DNA from: Streptomyces sp. H39-S7
GTDB lineage: Bacteria > Actinomycetota > Actinomycetes > Streptomycetales > Streptomycetaceae
Length of the DNA: 64,000 nucleotides
Direction of reading: 5' to 3'
NCBI RefSeq assembly: GCF_027158205.1
Contig: NZ_JAPVLU010000005.1
Location: forward strand, 187,251 to 251,250
Shown here: piece after piece, positions 7,700 to 16,323 of the stretch
Position numbering within the stretch: the first letter of the stretch is position 1
Layout of the letters: every line of letters starts with the position of its first letter
Program-made: the position numbers and the translations under genes
Notes under the pieces: model-generated
What the model saw: the letters and a program-made list of their open reading frames with translations, nothing else
Databases searched by the model: none
Told to the model about the DNA's origin: nothing

Positions 7700-9523
7700 T
7701 TGCGCGAGTTCACCGTCCCCCCGATGGCCACGGCGCCCCAGGTCGGAGGACTGGCGGACGCGGTGTTCAACAACGCTGCCGACCACCCGGACCAGGTGGT
7801 GCTCGGCCGCAGGGCGGACGGGCACTGGCAGGACGTGACCGCGCTGGAGTTCCGCGACGAGGTGGTGGCGGTCGCGAAGGGCCTGCTCGCCAACGGGGTG
7901 CGCTTCGGCGACCGCGTCGGGATCATGTCCCGCACCCGCTACGAGTGGACCGTCTTCGACTTCGCGCTGTGGACCATCGGCGCCCAGCCGGTCCCGGTGT
8001 ACCCGACGTCCTCCCTCGACCAGGTGCGCTGGATGCTGCACGACTCGGGCGCGGTCGCCTGCGTCGTGGAGCACGAGGACCACGCGATGACGATCGGCGC
8101 CGCCGTCGACGAGCTGCCCCGGCTGAGCAGGCTCTGGCAGCTCGACGCGGGCTGCGTCGAGGAGCTGACCGACGCCGGCGCCCACATCGGCGACGAGGTG
8201 ATCGACCGGCACCGGCTCGCGGTCACCCCGGACGCGACGGCCACCATCATCTACACCTCGGGCACCACCGGCCGGCCCAAGGGCTGCGTCCTGAGTCACG
8301 GCAACTTCATGGCCGAGACCGACAACGTGGTGGCCCGCTGGGAGCCGGTCTTCGCGAACAAGCCGGGCGAGGAGCCGTCCACGCTGCTCTTCCTGCCGCT
8401 CGCGCACGTCTTCGGGCGGATGGTGGAGGTGGCGTGCGTCCGGCACCGGATCCGGCTCGGGCACCAGCCGAGCATGACCGCCGCCGACCTCCTGCCCGAC
8501 CTGGCCGCCTTCCGGCCGACGTTCGTCCTGGCCGTCCCGTACGTCTTCGAGAAGGTCTTCCAGGCGGCCCGCCGCAAGGCGGAGGCGGGCGGGAAGCTCG
8601 GCCCGTTCGACAAGTCGGTGGAGATCGCCGTGCGGTACGCGGAGGCGGTGGAGGCCAAGGCGTTCGGCACCGGCCACGGCCCCAGCGCCGCCCTGCGGAT
8701 GCAGCACCAGATCTACGACAAGCTCGTCTACAGCAAGGTGCGGGACGCACTCGGCGGCCGGGTGCGGCACGCCATCTCCGGCGGTTCGGCGATGGAGCGG
8801 CGGCTGGGGCTGTTCTTCAGCGGCGCGGGAGTGACGATCTACGAGGGGTACGGACTCACCGAGACCACTGCCGCGGCCACCGCCAACCCGCCGGAGCAGA
8901 CCCGCTTCGGCACGGTGGGGCTGCCGGTGCCCGGCACCACCGTGCACATCGCGGAGGACGGTGAGATCTGGCTGAGCGGCGGCCAGATCTTCCAGGGGTA
9001 CCTCAACAACCCGAAGGCCACCGCCGAGGTGCTCGGCGACGGCTGGCTGGCGACCGGCGACATCGGGGCGCTCGACGACGAGGGCTATCTGACGATCACC
9101 GGCCGCAAGAAGGAGATCCTGGTCACCAGCGGCGGCAAGAGCGTCTCGCCGACCGCGCTGGAGGACCGGGTGCGGACCCATCCGCTGATCGCGCAGTGCG
9201 TGGCGGTCGGCAACAACCGGCCGTTCATCGCCGCTCTGGTGACGCTCGACCCGGAGGCCGTCGGGCACTGGCTGACGATGCGGGGCAAGCCGCGGCTGCC
9301 GGACGAGGAACTGGTCCACGACCCGGATCTGGAGACCGAGATCCGGCGGGCGGTGGTGGCCGCCAACACCCTGGTCTCGCAGGCCGAGTCGATCCGCACG
9401 TTCCGGATCCTGGCCGCCCAGTTCTCCGAGGAGCGCGGGCTGCTGACGCCGTCGCTGAAGTTGAAGCGCCGGGCGATCGAGAAGGCGTTCCCGGAGGAGA
9501 TCGAGGCGCTCTACCGGGGCTGA
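7700..9523 (+). CDS. Long-chain fatty-acid-CoA ligase (FadD15-like AMP-forming synthetase)
   Basis: A 607-residue acyl-adenylate synthetase that should activate a fatty or aryl acid with ATP and join it to CoA. The P-loop motif is IIYTSGTTGRPKGCVLSHGN. The adenylate-binding motif is YEGYGLTETTAAAT. The hinge/C-terminal motif is GWLATGDIGALDDEGYLTITGRKKEI. Length and the LAHVFGRMVEVACVRH segment match FadD15-type ligases. The start is TTG at 7700 with GAGGAGC just upstream; a TAGCTT -10-like box lies at 7650-7655. The next genes encode a Liv-type importer, an arrangement seen in actinomycetes that suggests uptake followed by CoA activation of the same acid. Confidence 0.88.
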   Translation: MREFTVPPMATAPQVGGLADAVFNNAADHPDQVVLGRRADGHWQDVTALEFRDEVVAVAKGLLANGVRFGDRVGIMSRTRYEWTVFDFALWTIGAQPVPVYPTSSLDQVRWMLHDSGAVACVVEHEDHAMTIGAAVDELPRLSRLWQLDAGCVEELTDAGAHIGDEVIDRHRLAVTPDATATIIYTSGTTGRPKGCVLSHGNFMAETDNVVARWEPVFANKPGEEPSTLLFLPLAHVFGRMVEVACVRHRIRLGHQPSMTAADLLPDLAAFRPTFVLAVPYVFEKVFQAARRKAEAGGKLGPFDKSVEIAVRYAEAVEAKAFGTGHGPSAALRMQHQIYDKLVYSKVRDALGGRVRHAISGGSAMERRLGLFFSGAGVTIYEGYGLTETTAAATANPPEQTRFGTVGLPVPGTTVHIAEDGEIWLSGGQIFQGYLNNPKATAEVLGDGWLATGDIGALDDEGYLTITGRKKEILVTSGGKSVSPTALEDRVRTHPLIAQCVAVGNNRPFIAALVTLDPEAVGHWLTMRGKPRLPDEELVHDPDLETEIRRAVVAANTLVSQAESIRTFRILAAQFSEERGLLTPSLKLKRRAIEKAFPEEIEALYRG

Positions 9524-9587
9524 CGGCTGCCGGGCGAGGAGCCCGAGCGCGCATCTGATGGATCGTCATATGATGTTGGATTATTTA

Positions 9588-9616
9588 TTGACGCACCGTC
9601 AGGTCGACCGCAGAAT
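9588..9616 (+). promoter_or_regulatory. Housekeeping-type promoter of the binding-protein gene
   Basis: TTGACG (9588-9593) and CAGAAT (9611-9616) are separated by 17 nt, in an unusually A/T-rich island. A start of transcription near 9623 leaves a leader of about 28 nt to the GTG at 9651. Confidence 0.65.
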
Positions 9617-9650
9617 GCAGGAACTCATCCGGCTCCGGAGGGATCCTGAC

Positions 9651-10907
9651 GTGTCGCGACCGATCCGCTTCCTCGCCGCAGCCGCGGCCTCGCTGCTGCT
9701 CGCCACCGCCTGCAACTCCGCCTCCACCAGCTCCTCCCCGGAGGGCAGGGCCGGCGCGTCCGCCCGCGGGGTCACCGACGACTCGATCAAGATCGGCGGC
9801 ATCGTCTCCAAGACCTCGTCGAGCGGGTACAGCAAGGCCGACACCGACCTCGGGGCCAAGGCCCGCTTCCAGCGCGCCAACGACGAAGGCGGCGTCAACG
9901 GGCGGAAGATCGACTACCTGGGCGCGGAGGACGACGGGCAGGATCCCAGCCGCAACCTGGCCGCCGCCCGCAAGCTCGTCCAGCAGGACAAGGTCTTCTC
10001 CGTCGTACCGATGAGCTCGGTCACCTTCTCCGGCGCCGACTTCCTCCAGCAGCAGCAGGTGCCGGTCTTCGGCTGGGGCACGCTGCCCGCCTTCTGCGGC
10101 CCCGCCACCACCTACGGCTTCAACGGCTGCCTGGTCCCCCGCCCCGGCGGCACGATCACCCAGTCCTGGCCCGAGGGCCTGGCCCAGGCGCTCGGCGGAG
10201 CCAAGGACCGCAGCGTGGCCCTGATCGCCGCCGACAGCGACGCCGGCAAGTTCGGCATCAGGACGTACACCCAGGGCTTCACGGCCGCCGGCTTCAAGGT
10301 GACGTACGCCAAGGCCTCGGTCCCGGCCGCCGCCGCGCCGAGCGACTGGTCCGCGTACACCGGCGAGATCCTGAGGAGCAACGGCGGCAAGGCGCCGGAC
10401 GCGGTCGTCTCCGTCATGCAGACCCCGCAGAACATCGGCCTGTTCACCGCCCTCAAGCGCGCCGGGTTCCGCGGCGCGCTCTCCGACCCGACCGACTACG
10501 ACCCCGGGCTGCTCGCCAAGGCCACCACCGCGCAGGCGCTCGACGGCGTCTACGTCCTCGTGCAGTTCGAGCCCTTCGAGTCGACGAGCCCGGCCATCGC
10601 GCAGTTCCTCAAGGACGTGCGGAAGGCCGGCGGCGCCGACGTACGCCCCAACCTCCACATGATGACCGGCTATCTGTCGGCCGACCTCTTCCTGGCCATC
10701 GCGAAGAAGACGGGCCGGGACCTCACGACCGCCACCTTCCAGAAGGCCGCCGACGGCTTCTCCGACACCGGGAGCCCGGCGGGCGACCGCGGCTTCCCCA
10801 AGGGACACAGCGAGGGCTTCGGCTGCGGCAGCCTGGTGCGGCTCACGGGTGGGACGTACCAGGTCGCGGTGCCGTTCAAGTGCTACGCCGCCATCCCCTT
10901 CAAGTAG
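9651..10907 (+). CDS. Liv-type ABC transporter substrate-binding lipoprotein
   Basis: A 418-residue periplasmic-binding-protein family I (LivJ-like) lipoprotein. The N terminus has basic residues, a hydrophobic stretch and a lipobox-like LLLATAC, so the mature protein should be anchored outside the membrane through that Cys. The family start SIKIGGIVSKTSSSGYSKADTDLGAKARFQRAN follows in pieces, and GRKIDYLGAEDDGQDPSRNL is typical. The GTG at 9651 has GGAGG 9 nt upstream and lies downstream of a good promoter; the further upstream ATG (9558) would precede that promoter. The ligand may be an aromatic or fatty acid, inferred only from the adjacent CoA ligase. Confidence 0.87.
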   Translation: MSRPIRFLAAAAASLLLATACNSASTSSSPEGRAGASARGVTDDSIKIGGIVSKTSSSGYSKADTDLGAKARFQRANDEGGVNGRKIDYLGAEDDGQDPSRNLAAARKLVQQDKVFSVVPMSSVTFSGADFLQQQQVPVFGWGTLPAFCGPATTYGFNGCLVPRPGGTITQSWPEGLAQALGGAKDRSVALIAADSDAGKFGIRTYTQGFTAAGFKVTYAKASVPAAAAPSDWSAYTGEILRSNGGKAPDAVVSVMQTPQNIGLFTALKRAGFRGALSDPTDYDPGLLAKATTAQALDGVYVLVQFEPFESTSPAIAQFLKDVRKAGGADVRPNLHMMTGYLSADLFLAIAKKTGRDLTTATFQKAADGFSDTGSPAGDRGFPKGHSEGFGCGSLVRLTGGTYQVAVPFKCYAAIPFK

Positions 10908-10964
10908 GCCCGTCCGGCAGAGGCGTCGTCACACCGTCACCAGCGACCGCGGAGGGCAGCGACC

Positions 10965-13724
10965 ATGGGAGACCTGCTGGGCTTTGTCCTGAGCGGCCTG
11001 GTGTCGGGGGCGCTCTACGCGCTGCTGGCGACGGGACTCGTCCTGTCGTACTCCGCCTCGGGCCTGTTCAACTTCGCGCACGGGGCGACCGCCTACCTGT
11101 GCGCGCTGGGCTACTACGAACTGCACTCGGGTTTCGGCTGGCCGGCCGTCCCGACGGCGCTGCTGCTGGTCGTGGTCGTCGCGCCGGCCACCGGGTGGGC
11201 GCTGGACCGGGCGATGTTCCGGAAGCTGGCGAAGGCCGGGGAGACCGCGCAGATCGTGGCGACCATCGGCCTGCTCGTCGCGCTGCCGGCGGCGGGGCTG
11301 TGGGCCGTGGAACTCCTGCGGGACGCGGGGGTGTCCGTGCAGCCCGCCGAGAACCAGTTCGGGCTGCCCGGCGTCGGGCCGAGCCCGGCCGTTTCCTGGC
11401 AGCTCATGGACGGGGTCGGGGTCGACTCCGACCAGCTGATCACCTGGATCACCACCGCGGTCGTCGCCCTCGGCCTGTGGGTGCTGCTCCGGCACACCGC
11501 CCTCGGCCTGCGGCTGCGCGCGGCCGTCGACAACCGGTCGCTGACCGAGCTGCGCGGGATCAGCGCCGACCGGCTGTCGTCGATCGCCTGGATGCTCTCC
11601 TCGGCACTGGCCGGACTCGCCGGGGTGCTCGCCACCCCGCTGCTCGGCCTGTCCGCGCACGACTACACGCTCTTCCTCTTCGTGTCCGCGACCGCGGCCG
11701 TCCTCGGCCGCTTCGCGTCGATCCCCCTGGCCTTCGCGGGCGGCCTCGCGCTCGGCGTCCTGCAGAACCTGGCCGCCGGCTACGCCTCCTTCGCGGACCG
11801 GATCACCGGATTCCGTACCGCCGTCCCGTTCTTCCTCCTGTTCGCGGGACTGCTGCTGATGGCCCGCCGGCAGCGCGCGGCGGGCACGGCCGCGGCGGAC
11901 GCGACCACCCCCGACTACCTGGCGGGGGCGTCCTGGGCGCGGCGCTGGGGGCCGTGGGCGGCGGGCGCGGCGCTGCTCGCCACCGCCTTCTACACCCTCA
12001 CCACGCCGTTCTGGAGCGGTCTGCTGACGCAAGGACTGGCGATCTCCCTGGTGTTCGTCTCGTTCACCCTGGTGACCGGGCTCGGCGCGATGGTGAGCCT
12101 CGCGCAGGCCACCTTCGTGACCGGCGCCGCACTGGTGGCCGGGCTGCTGATGAGCCACGGCTGGCCGTTCGTCGCGGCGGCGGCCGTCGGGACGTGCGCG
12201 GCGGCGGTGCTCGGCGCGCTGGTGGCACTGCCCGCGCTGCGGCTGGGCGGGCGAAGCCTCGCGCTCGCCACGCTCGCGCTGGCCTTCCTCGCCGACCAGG
12301 TGCTGTTCCAGCTGGGCTGGCTGCGCAACGGCGACGCGGGCTGGTCCATCCCGCGCCCGGTGCTGGGCCCGATCGACCTCGCCGACGACCGGGCGATGGG
12401 CGTGGCCCTGATCGTGCTGCTGGGCACGGTCGTCACCGCGCTCAGCGCACTGCGCGGCTCGGCCACCGGCCGCGCGATCCTGGCGGTCCGGTCGGCGCCC
12501 GCCGCCGCGATGGCGTCCGGAGTCTCGGTGGTCCGTACGAAGCTGCTGCTCTTCACCCTGTCGGCGGGGCTCGCCGGCTTCGGCGGCGTCATGTACGCCT
12601 CCTACAACACCCGCGTTACCGCGACGGACTTCACCGCGCTGACGGGCCTGGTCTGGCTCGCGGTGGTCGTCGCCGCCGGGTTGCGCAGGCCGCAGTTCGC
12701 GGTGGTCGCCGGGCTGGTCTTCGCGATCGTCCCGCACCTCTTCCAGACCTACGTCACCGATTCGGCCCACCTGCCGGTCATCCTCTTCGGCCTGGCCGGA
12801 CTCGCCCTGGCCAACGACCCCGACGGCTACTGCGCGGCGGTCTCCGTACGGCTGCGCAGACGGCGGGCGGAGCGTGCGGCGCTCGCGGAACGTACGACGC
12901 GGGCGGAACGGGCCGTCCATGACGTCCCCCCGGCCGCGCCGCGCGTCCCGGTCGTCCCGGCCCCCGCCGCGGGCGAACCGCCCGCACTCGCACTGCGCGG
13001 CGTCCACGCGGGATACGACGGCGGCTCCGTCCTGCACGGGGTGGATCTGACCGTCCGTGCCGGGGAGATCCTGGCGCTGCTGGGTCCCAACGGGGCGGGC
13101 AAGAGCACCGTCTGCCGGGTCGCCGCCGGGATCCTCACCCCCGCGCACGGCACGGTGCTGACGCACGGCAGGGACGGCACCCGCGACGGTCCGGTGCGAC
13201 GCTCCCGCGAGGGCGTCCTGCTCGCACCCGAGGGCCGCGGCATCTTCCCCGCACTGACCATCGAGGAGAACCTGACGCTGTATCTGCCCGACCGGGCGGC
13301 GCGCGGACAGGTCTACGCGCGCTTCCCGCAGCTCGCCGCGCGGCGCAGCGTCCTCGCGGGGTCGCTGTCGGGCGGCGAACAGCAGATGCTGGCACTGGCC
13401 CCGCTGCTGCAGCGGCCGCCGAAGGTCCTGGTCGCCGACGAACCCTCGCTGGGCCTCGCCCCGCGCGTCGTCGACGAGGTCTTCGCCGTCCTCACCGAAC
13501 TGCGCGCGGCGGGCACCGCGCTGCTGCTCGTCGAGGAGAAGGCGGCCGAGGTGCTCGGCCTCGCCGACACCGTCGCGTATCTGTCGTCCGGCCGGGTGTC
13601 GTGGTGCGGCCCGCGCGCGGAGGTGGAGACCGACCGGCTCACCGAGGCGTACCTCGGCATCGCGGCCTCGGCGGGCACCAGGCAGCAGGATCTGGACGTC
13701 GACGGGGAGGTGGTCCAGCCGTGA
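10965..13724 (+). CDS. Fused Liv-type ABC importer: permease LivH, permease LivM and ATPase LivF in one chain
   Basis: This 919-residue protein carries three subunits that are normally separate. Residues about 1-300 are a LivH permease (GALYALLATGLVLSYSASGL, with LLATPLLGL and later helices). Residues about 320-625 are a LivM permease (VTGLGAMVSLAQATFVTGAA, LAGFGGVMYASYNTRVT). After an Arg/Ala/Pro-rich linker, residues about 675-905 are a LivF ATPase with Walker A GPNGAGKST (about 707), signature LSGGEQQ (about 801) and Walker B VLVADEPSLGLAP. It is preceded by GCGGAGGG and a binding-protein gene, and its stop overlaps the start of the separate LivG ATPase gene, so the full importer is encoded here. 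Confidence 0.9.
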   Translation: MGDLLGFVLSGLVSGALYALLATGLVLSYSASGLFNFAHGATAYLCALGYYELHSGFGWPAVPTALLLVVVVAPATGWALDRAMFRKLAKAGETAQIVATIGLLVALPAAGLWAVELLRDAGVSVQPAENQFGLPGVGPSPAVSWQLMDGVGVDSDQLITWITTAVVALGLWVLLRHTALGLRLRAAVDNRSLTELRGISADRLSSIAWMLSSALAGLAGVLATPLLGLSAHDYTLFLFVSATAAVLGRFASIPLAFAGGLALGVLQNLAAGYASFADRITGFRTAVPFFLLFAGLLLMARRQRAAGTAAADATTPDYLAGASWARRWGPWAAGAALLATAFYTLTTPFWSGLLTQGLAISLVFVSFTLVTGLGAMVSLAQATFVTGAALVAGLLMSHGWPFVAAAAVGTCAAAVLGALVALPALRLGGRSLALATLALAFLADQVLFQLGWLRNGDAGWSIPRPVLGPIDLADDRAMGVALIVLLGTVVTALSALRGSATGRAILAVRSAPAAAMASGVSVVRTKLLLFTLSAGLAGFGGVMYASYNTRVTATDFTALTGLVWLAVVVAAGLRRPQFAVVAGLVFAIVPHLFQTYVTDSAHLPVILFGLAGLALANDPDGYCAAVSVRLRRRRAERAALAERTTRAERAVHDVPPAAPRVPVVPAPAAGEPPALALRGVHAGYDGGSVLHGVDLTVRAGEILALLGPNGAGKSTVCRVAAGILTPAHGTVLTHGRDGTRDGPVRRSREGVLLAPEGRGIFPALTIEENLTLYLPDRAARGQVYARFPQLAARRSVLAGSLSGGEQQMLALAPLLQRPPKVLVADEPSLGLAPRVVDEVFAVLTELRAAGTALLLVEEKAAEVLGLADTVAYLSSGRVSWCGPRAEVETDRLTEAYLGIAASAGTRQQDLDVDGEVVQP

Positions 13725-14494
13725 CCGGTGAGGTGCTGCGGGCGGAGGGCGTCGGCGTACGGTTCGGCGGTGTCCGCGCCCTGGACGGGGTGAGCCTCGG
13801 CGTCCGCGCGGGCGAGGTGTGCGGGCTCATCGGCCCGAACGGCGCGGGCAAGACCACGTTCTTCGACGCCGTCTCCGGCATCCGCCGCCCCGACACGGGC
13901 CGGGTGCTGCTCGACGGCCGGGACATCACCGGCCGCTCCCCCGTCTGGCGGGCCCGGCACGGCCTGCGCCGCACGTTCCAGCGCCAGCAGCTGTTCGGTC
14001 AGCTCACGGTCACCGACAACCTCGTCGTCGCGCAGGAGTGGGAGGGCGGCGGAGGCGGCCTCGCGGCCGATCTGGTGGCGGCGCCCTCCCGGCGGTCGCG
14101 GGAGCGGGCGCGCCGGGCGCGGGCCGAGGCGGTGCTGCGCCAGTGCGGTCTGTACGACCTGCGCTCGGCGTACGCGGGAACGCTCCCGGTCGGACAGGCC
14201 CGGATGGTCGAGGTCGCCCGCGCGCTGGCGGACCCGCCCCGGGTGCTGCTGCTGGACGAGCCCGCCTCGGGGATGTCGGGCGAGGAGCGCGAGCAGCTCG
14301 CCGATGTCGTGCGGCGGCTCGCCGGGCAGGAAGGGTGCGCGGTGCTGCTCGTCGAGCACAACGTGGCCTTCGTGATGGAGCTGTGCGCCCGGGTCGTCGT
14401 CCTGGACCTCGGCACGGTGCTCGCCCAGGGCAGCCCCGCCGAGGTCCGGGCGGATCCGGCGGTACGCGACGCGTATCTGGGGACGACGGCCTGA
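13721..14494 (+). CDS. LivG-type ABC transporter ATPase
   Basis: A 257-residue cytosolic ATPase of the branched-chain amino-acid importer class. It has Walker A GPNGAGKTT, the Q-loop region TFQRQQLFGQLTVTDNL, the degenerate signature LPVGQARMVEVARAL, Walker B VLLLDEPASGMS, and the H-loop in LLVEHN. It pairs with the LivF domain of the upstream fusion. The GTG overlaps the preceding TGA (GTGA), indicating translational coupling. The signature lacks the usual LSGG (TLPVGQARM), a variation often seen in LivG. Confidence 0.92.
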   Translation: MTGEVLRAEGVGVRFGGVRALDGVSLGVRAGEVCGLIGPNGAGKTTFFDAVSGIRRPDTGRVLLDGRDITGRSPVWRARHGLRRTFQRQQLFGQLTVTDNLVVAQEWEGGGGGLAADLVAAPSRRSRERARRARAEAVLRQCGLYDLRSAYAGTLPVGQARMVEVARALADPPRVLLLDEPASGMSGEEREQLADVVRRLAGQEGCAVLLVEHNVAFVMELCARVVVLDLGTVLAQGSPAEVRADPAVRDAYLGTTA

Positions 14495-14523
14495 CCAGCG
14501 GGTTCGCCGCGAGGTGGAGAGAT

Positions 14524-14539
14524 CCGGAAACGTTTCCGG
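14524..14539. promoter_or_regulatory. Perfect 16-bp palindrome, LacI-family operator-like
   Basis: CCGGAAACGTTTCCGG is a perfect palindrome 30 nt after livG and 74 nt before the aldo/keto reductase start. The core GGAAACGTTTCC resembles LacI/GalR-family operators. No LacI-type gene is in the window. Confidence 0.5.
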
Positions 14540-14598
14540 CGAGTGGGAATGGCGTATCCGGGGAGGTGGTTGAAACTGGAACGCCCTGTACTCAACGT

Positions 14599-14604
14599 TA
14601 GGAT
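14599..14604 (+). promoter_or_regulatory. -10 element of a probable leaderless promoter
   Basis: TAGGAT lies 8 nt before the GTG of the aldo/keto reductase gene and no Shine-Dalgarno is present. CTGGAA 17 nt upstream is a weak -35. Confidence 0.45.
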
Positions 14605-14612
14605 CGCCGCTC

Positions 14613-15443
14613 GTGAGCAGCAAGGTCCCCTTCATCACCCTCAACAACGGCGTCCAGATGCCGCAGCTCGGCTTCGGTGTCTGGCAGGTGCCCGACGACG
14701 AGGCCACGGCCGCCGTCTCCACCGCGCTGGAGGCCGGGTACCGCAGCATCGACACCGCCGCGATCTACGGCAACGAGGAGGGCACCGGCAAGGCGCTCGC
14801 CGCCTCCGGTGTGCCGCGCGAGGAACTCTTCGTCACGACGAAGCTGTGGAACTCCGAGCAGGGCTTCGACAAGGCCCTGGCCGCCTTCGACGCCTCGCTG
14901 GACAAGCTGGGCCTCGACCACGTCGACCTGTACCTGATCCACTGGCCGACGCCGGCCCGCGACCTGTACGCCGACACCTGGCGCGCCCTGGAGAAGATCT
15001 ACGCGGACGGCCGCGCCAAGGCCATCGGCGTCTCCAACTTCAACCCGGAGCACCTGCGCCGCGTCCTGGCCGAGGGTTCGGTCGTCCCGGCCGTCAACCA
15101 GGTCGAGCTGCACCCGGACTTCGCCCAGGCCCCGCTGCGCGCCTTCCACGCCGAGCACGGCATCGCCACCGAGGCGTGGTCGCCGCTCGGCCAGGGCAAG
15201 GGCCTGCTGGACGAGCCCGTGATCGGCACCATCGCCGAGCGGCACGGGCGCACGGCGGCCCAGGTCGTGCTGCGCTGGCACCTCCAGCTCGGCAACGTCG
15301 TGATCCCCAAGTCCGTGACGCCTTCCCGGATCAAGGAGAACATCGATGTCTTCGACTTCGAGCTGACCGACGCCGACCTGACGGCCCTGGCCGGCCTGGA
15401 CGCGGGCAACCGCATCGGTTCGGACCCCGAGTCCGTCAACTGA
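14613..15443 (+). CDS. Aldo/keto reductase
   Basis: A 276-residue cytosolic NADPH-dependent carbonyl reductase with a TIM-barrel fold. The N terminus FITLNNGVQMPQLGFGVWQV is typical of the DkgA/YvgN branch. The catalytic tetrad is visible as Asp and Tyr in DTAAIYGNE, Lys in TTKLWN and His in YLIHWP. NADPH contacts appear near VIPKSVTPSRIKEN. The likely substrates are aldehydes such as methylglyoxal or 2,5-diketogluconate-like compounds. The GTG at 14613 fits a leaderless transcript. Confidence 0.93.
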   Translation: MSSKVPFITLNNGVQMPQLGFGVWQVPDDEATAAVSTALEAGYRSIDTAAIYGNEEGTGKALAASGVPREELFVTTKLWNSEQGFDKALAAFDASLDKLGLDHVDLYLIHWPTPARDLYADTWRALEKIYADGRAKAIGVSNFNPEHLRRVLAEGSVVPAVNQVELHPDFAQAPLRAFHAEHGIATEAWSPLGQGKGLLDEPVIGTIAERHGRTAAQVVLRWHLQLGNVVIPKSVTPSRIKENIDVFDFELTDADLTALAGLDAGNRIGSDPESVN

Positions 15444-15458
15444 TCGCATGAAATGCGG

Positions 15459-15483
15459 CCGCATGACCTCGACCGCATGACCT
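15459..15483. repeat. Short direct repeat after the aldo/keto reductase gene
   Basis: CCGCATGACCT occurs twice (15459-15469 and 15473-15483), with a third partial copy, CGCATGA, at 15445-15451. It precedes the terminator hairpin. No function is assigned. Confidence 0.5.
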
Positions 15484-15523
15484 GACGATGGCGGCATCCG
15501 TACGGCGGGTGCCGCCGTCGTCA
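15483..15523. terminator. Bidirectional hairpin terminator
   Basis: A 17-bp stem (15483-15499 with 15507-15523; two positions pair only as G-U or mismatch depending on strand) with a 7-nt loop lies between convergent genes, 3 nt from the stop of the minus-strand gene. Confidence 0.7.
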
Positions 15524-15525
15524 CG

Positions 15526-16230
15526 TCACCCCCGACCGAGCGTGAACGTCTCCCCTGCCCGGTAGGACCGGACGGTCGTCGCCTCCCCCGCGCGCACCAG
15601 GTGGACGCGGCCCAGCCCGGAGACCCCGCAGCGGGAGCCGTCCACCGTCAGCAGCGTGTTCTCGTCGATGGCGACGCCCACCGCGACGTCGCCGCGCGCC
15701 ACCGTCTCGACGAGGCGCGCCAGCGTTCCCCACTGGGCGGTGTGGACCTCGACGGTGCACGGGACGAGGCCGAGCCCCGGCCGCAGGGTGATCTCGTCGA
15801 GGTCCTCGGCGGTCTCCTCCGGGCAGACCGGGATCCCGTCCGCCCTCCAGCCGCCGACCAGCGCCAGGTCCGCGGCGACGGCCGCGCCCGCCGAGAACCC
15901 GGCGTACGGGACCGCCGGCAGCAGGCCCGCGTGCGGGGCGAGGACATCGCCGTAGGCGGGGGTCAGACCACCGCAGACCAGCAGCGCGGCCGCCCCCTCC
16001 AGTGCGGCGGGGTCCAACGCGCCGCCGGGCGGCACCAGGACGGGGTACGGCCGGCAGGGCGCCACGGTCCGCAGCGCCGCCTCGTACCGGCCGAAGTCGG
16101 CGGCCCCGACGCCCTCGTCGATCAGCAGGCACGCCACGACCGGGTCGGGACCCGCCGCGGCGAGGAACGGCCCGTACACCAGGGACGCGGCCGCTTCGTC
16201 CCAGCCGCCGCCGATCAGATACGTCTCCAT
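15526..16230 (-). CDS. Peptidase S51-like hydrolase (dipeptidase E/cyanophycinase fold)
   Basis: A 234-residue protein of the class I glutamine-amidotransferase-like superfamily. It has a nucleophile elbow GFSAGAAV (Ser in GxSAG) and the S51 downstream segment VHTAQWGTLARLVE, a variant of the DQHFxxRGRLxRL motif that supplies His. GVAIDENTLLTV matches the family strand GIDExTAL. These features suggest hydrolysis of aspartyl or related peptides, without a defined substrate. There is no signal peptide. The ATG at 16230 (METYLIGGGWDEAAAS) is preferred over an upstream in-frame GTG because the conserved fold starts there. Confidence 0.75.
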   Translation of the reverse strand: METYLIGGGWDEAAASLVYGPFLAAAGPDPVVACLLIDEGVGAADFGRYEAALRTVAPCRPYPVLVPPGGALDPAALEGAAALLVCGGLTPAYGDVLAPHAGLLPAVPYAGFSAGAAVAADLALVGGWRADGIPVCPEETAEDLDEITLRPGLGLVPCTVEVHTAQWGTLARLVETVARGDVAVGVAIDENTLLTVDGSRCGVSGLGRVHLVRAGEATTVRSYRAGETFTLGRG

Positions 16231-16323
16231 CCGGCCGAGTCTGCCGCGCCGGCTCCCGGACCGCACCACATTTCACCGCCCTTACGGCCGGTTGGCGGGC
16301 GGTTGGCGGCGGATTGGCGGGCC

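Noticed and set aside
9558..9650. Upstream ATG as the start of the binding lipoprotein
   Set aside because: The extension would be translated from sequence upstream of the promoter's -10 box and would bury the signal peptide; the GTG at 9651 has GGAGG and a proper lipoprotein signal.
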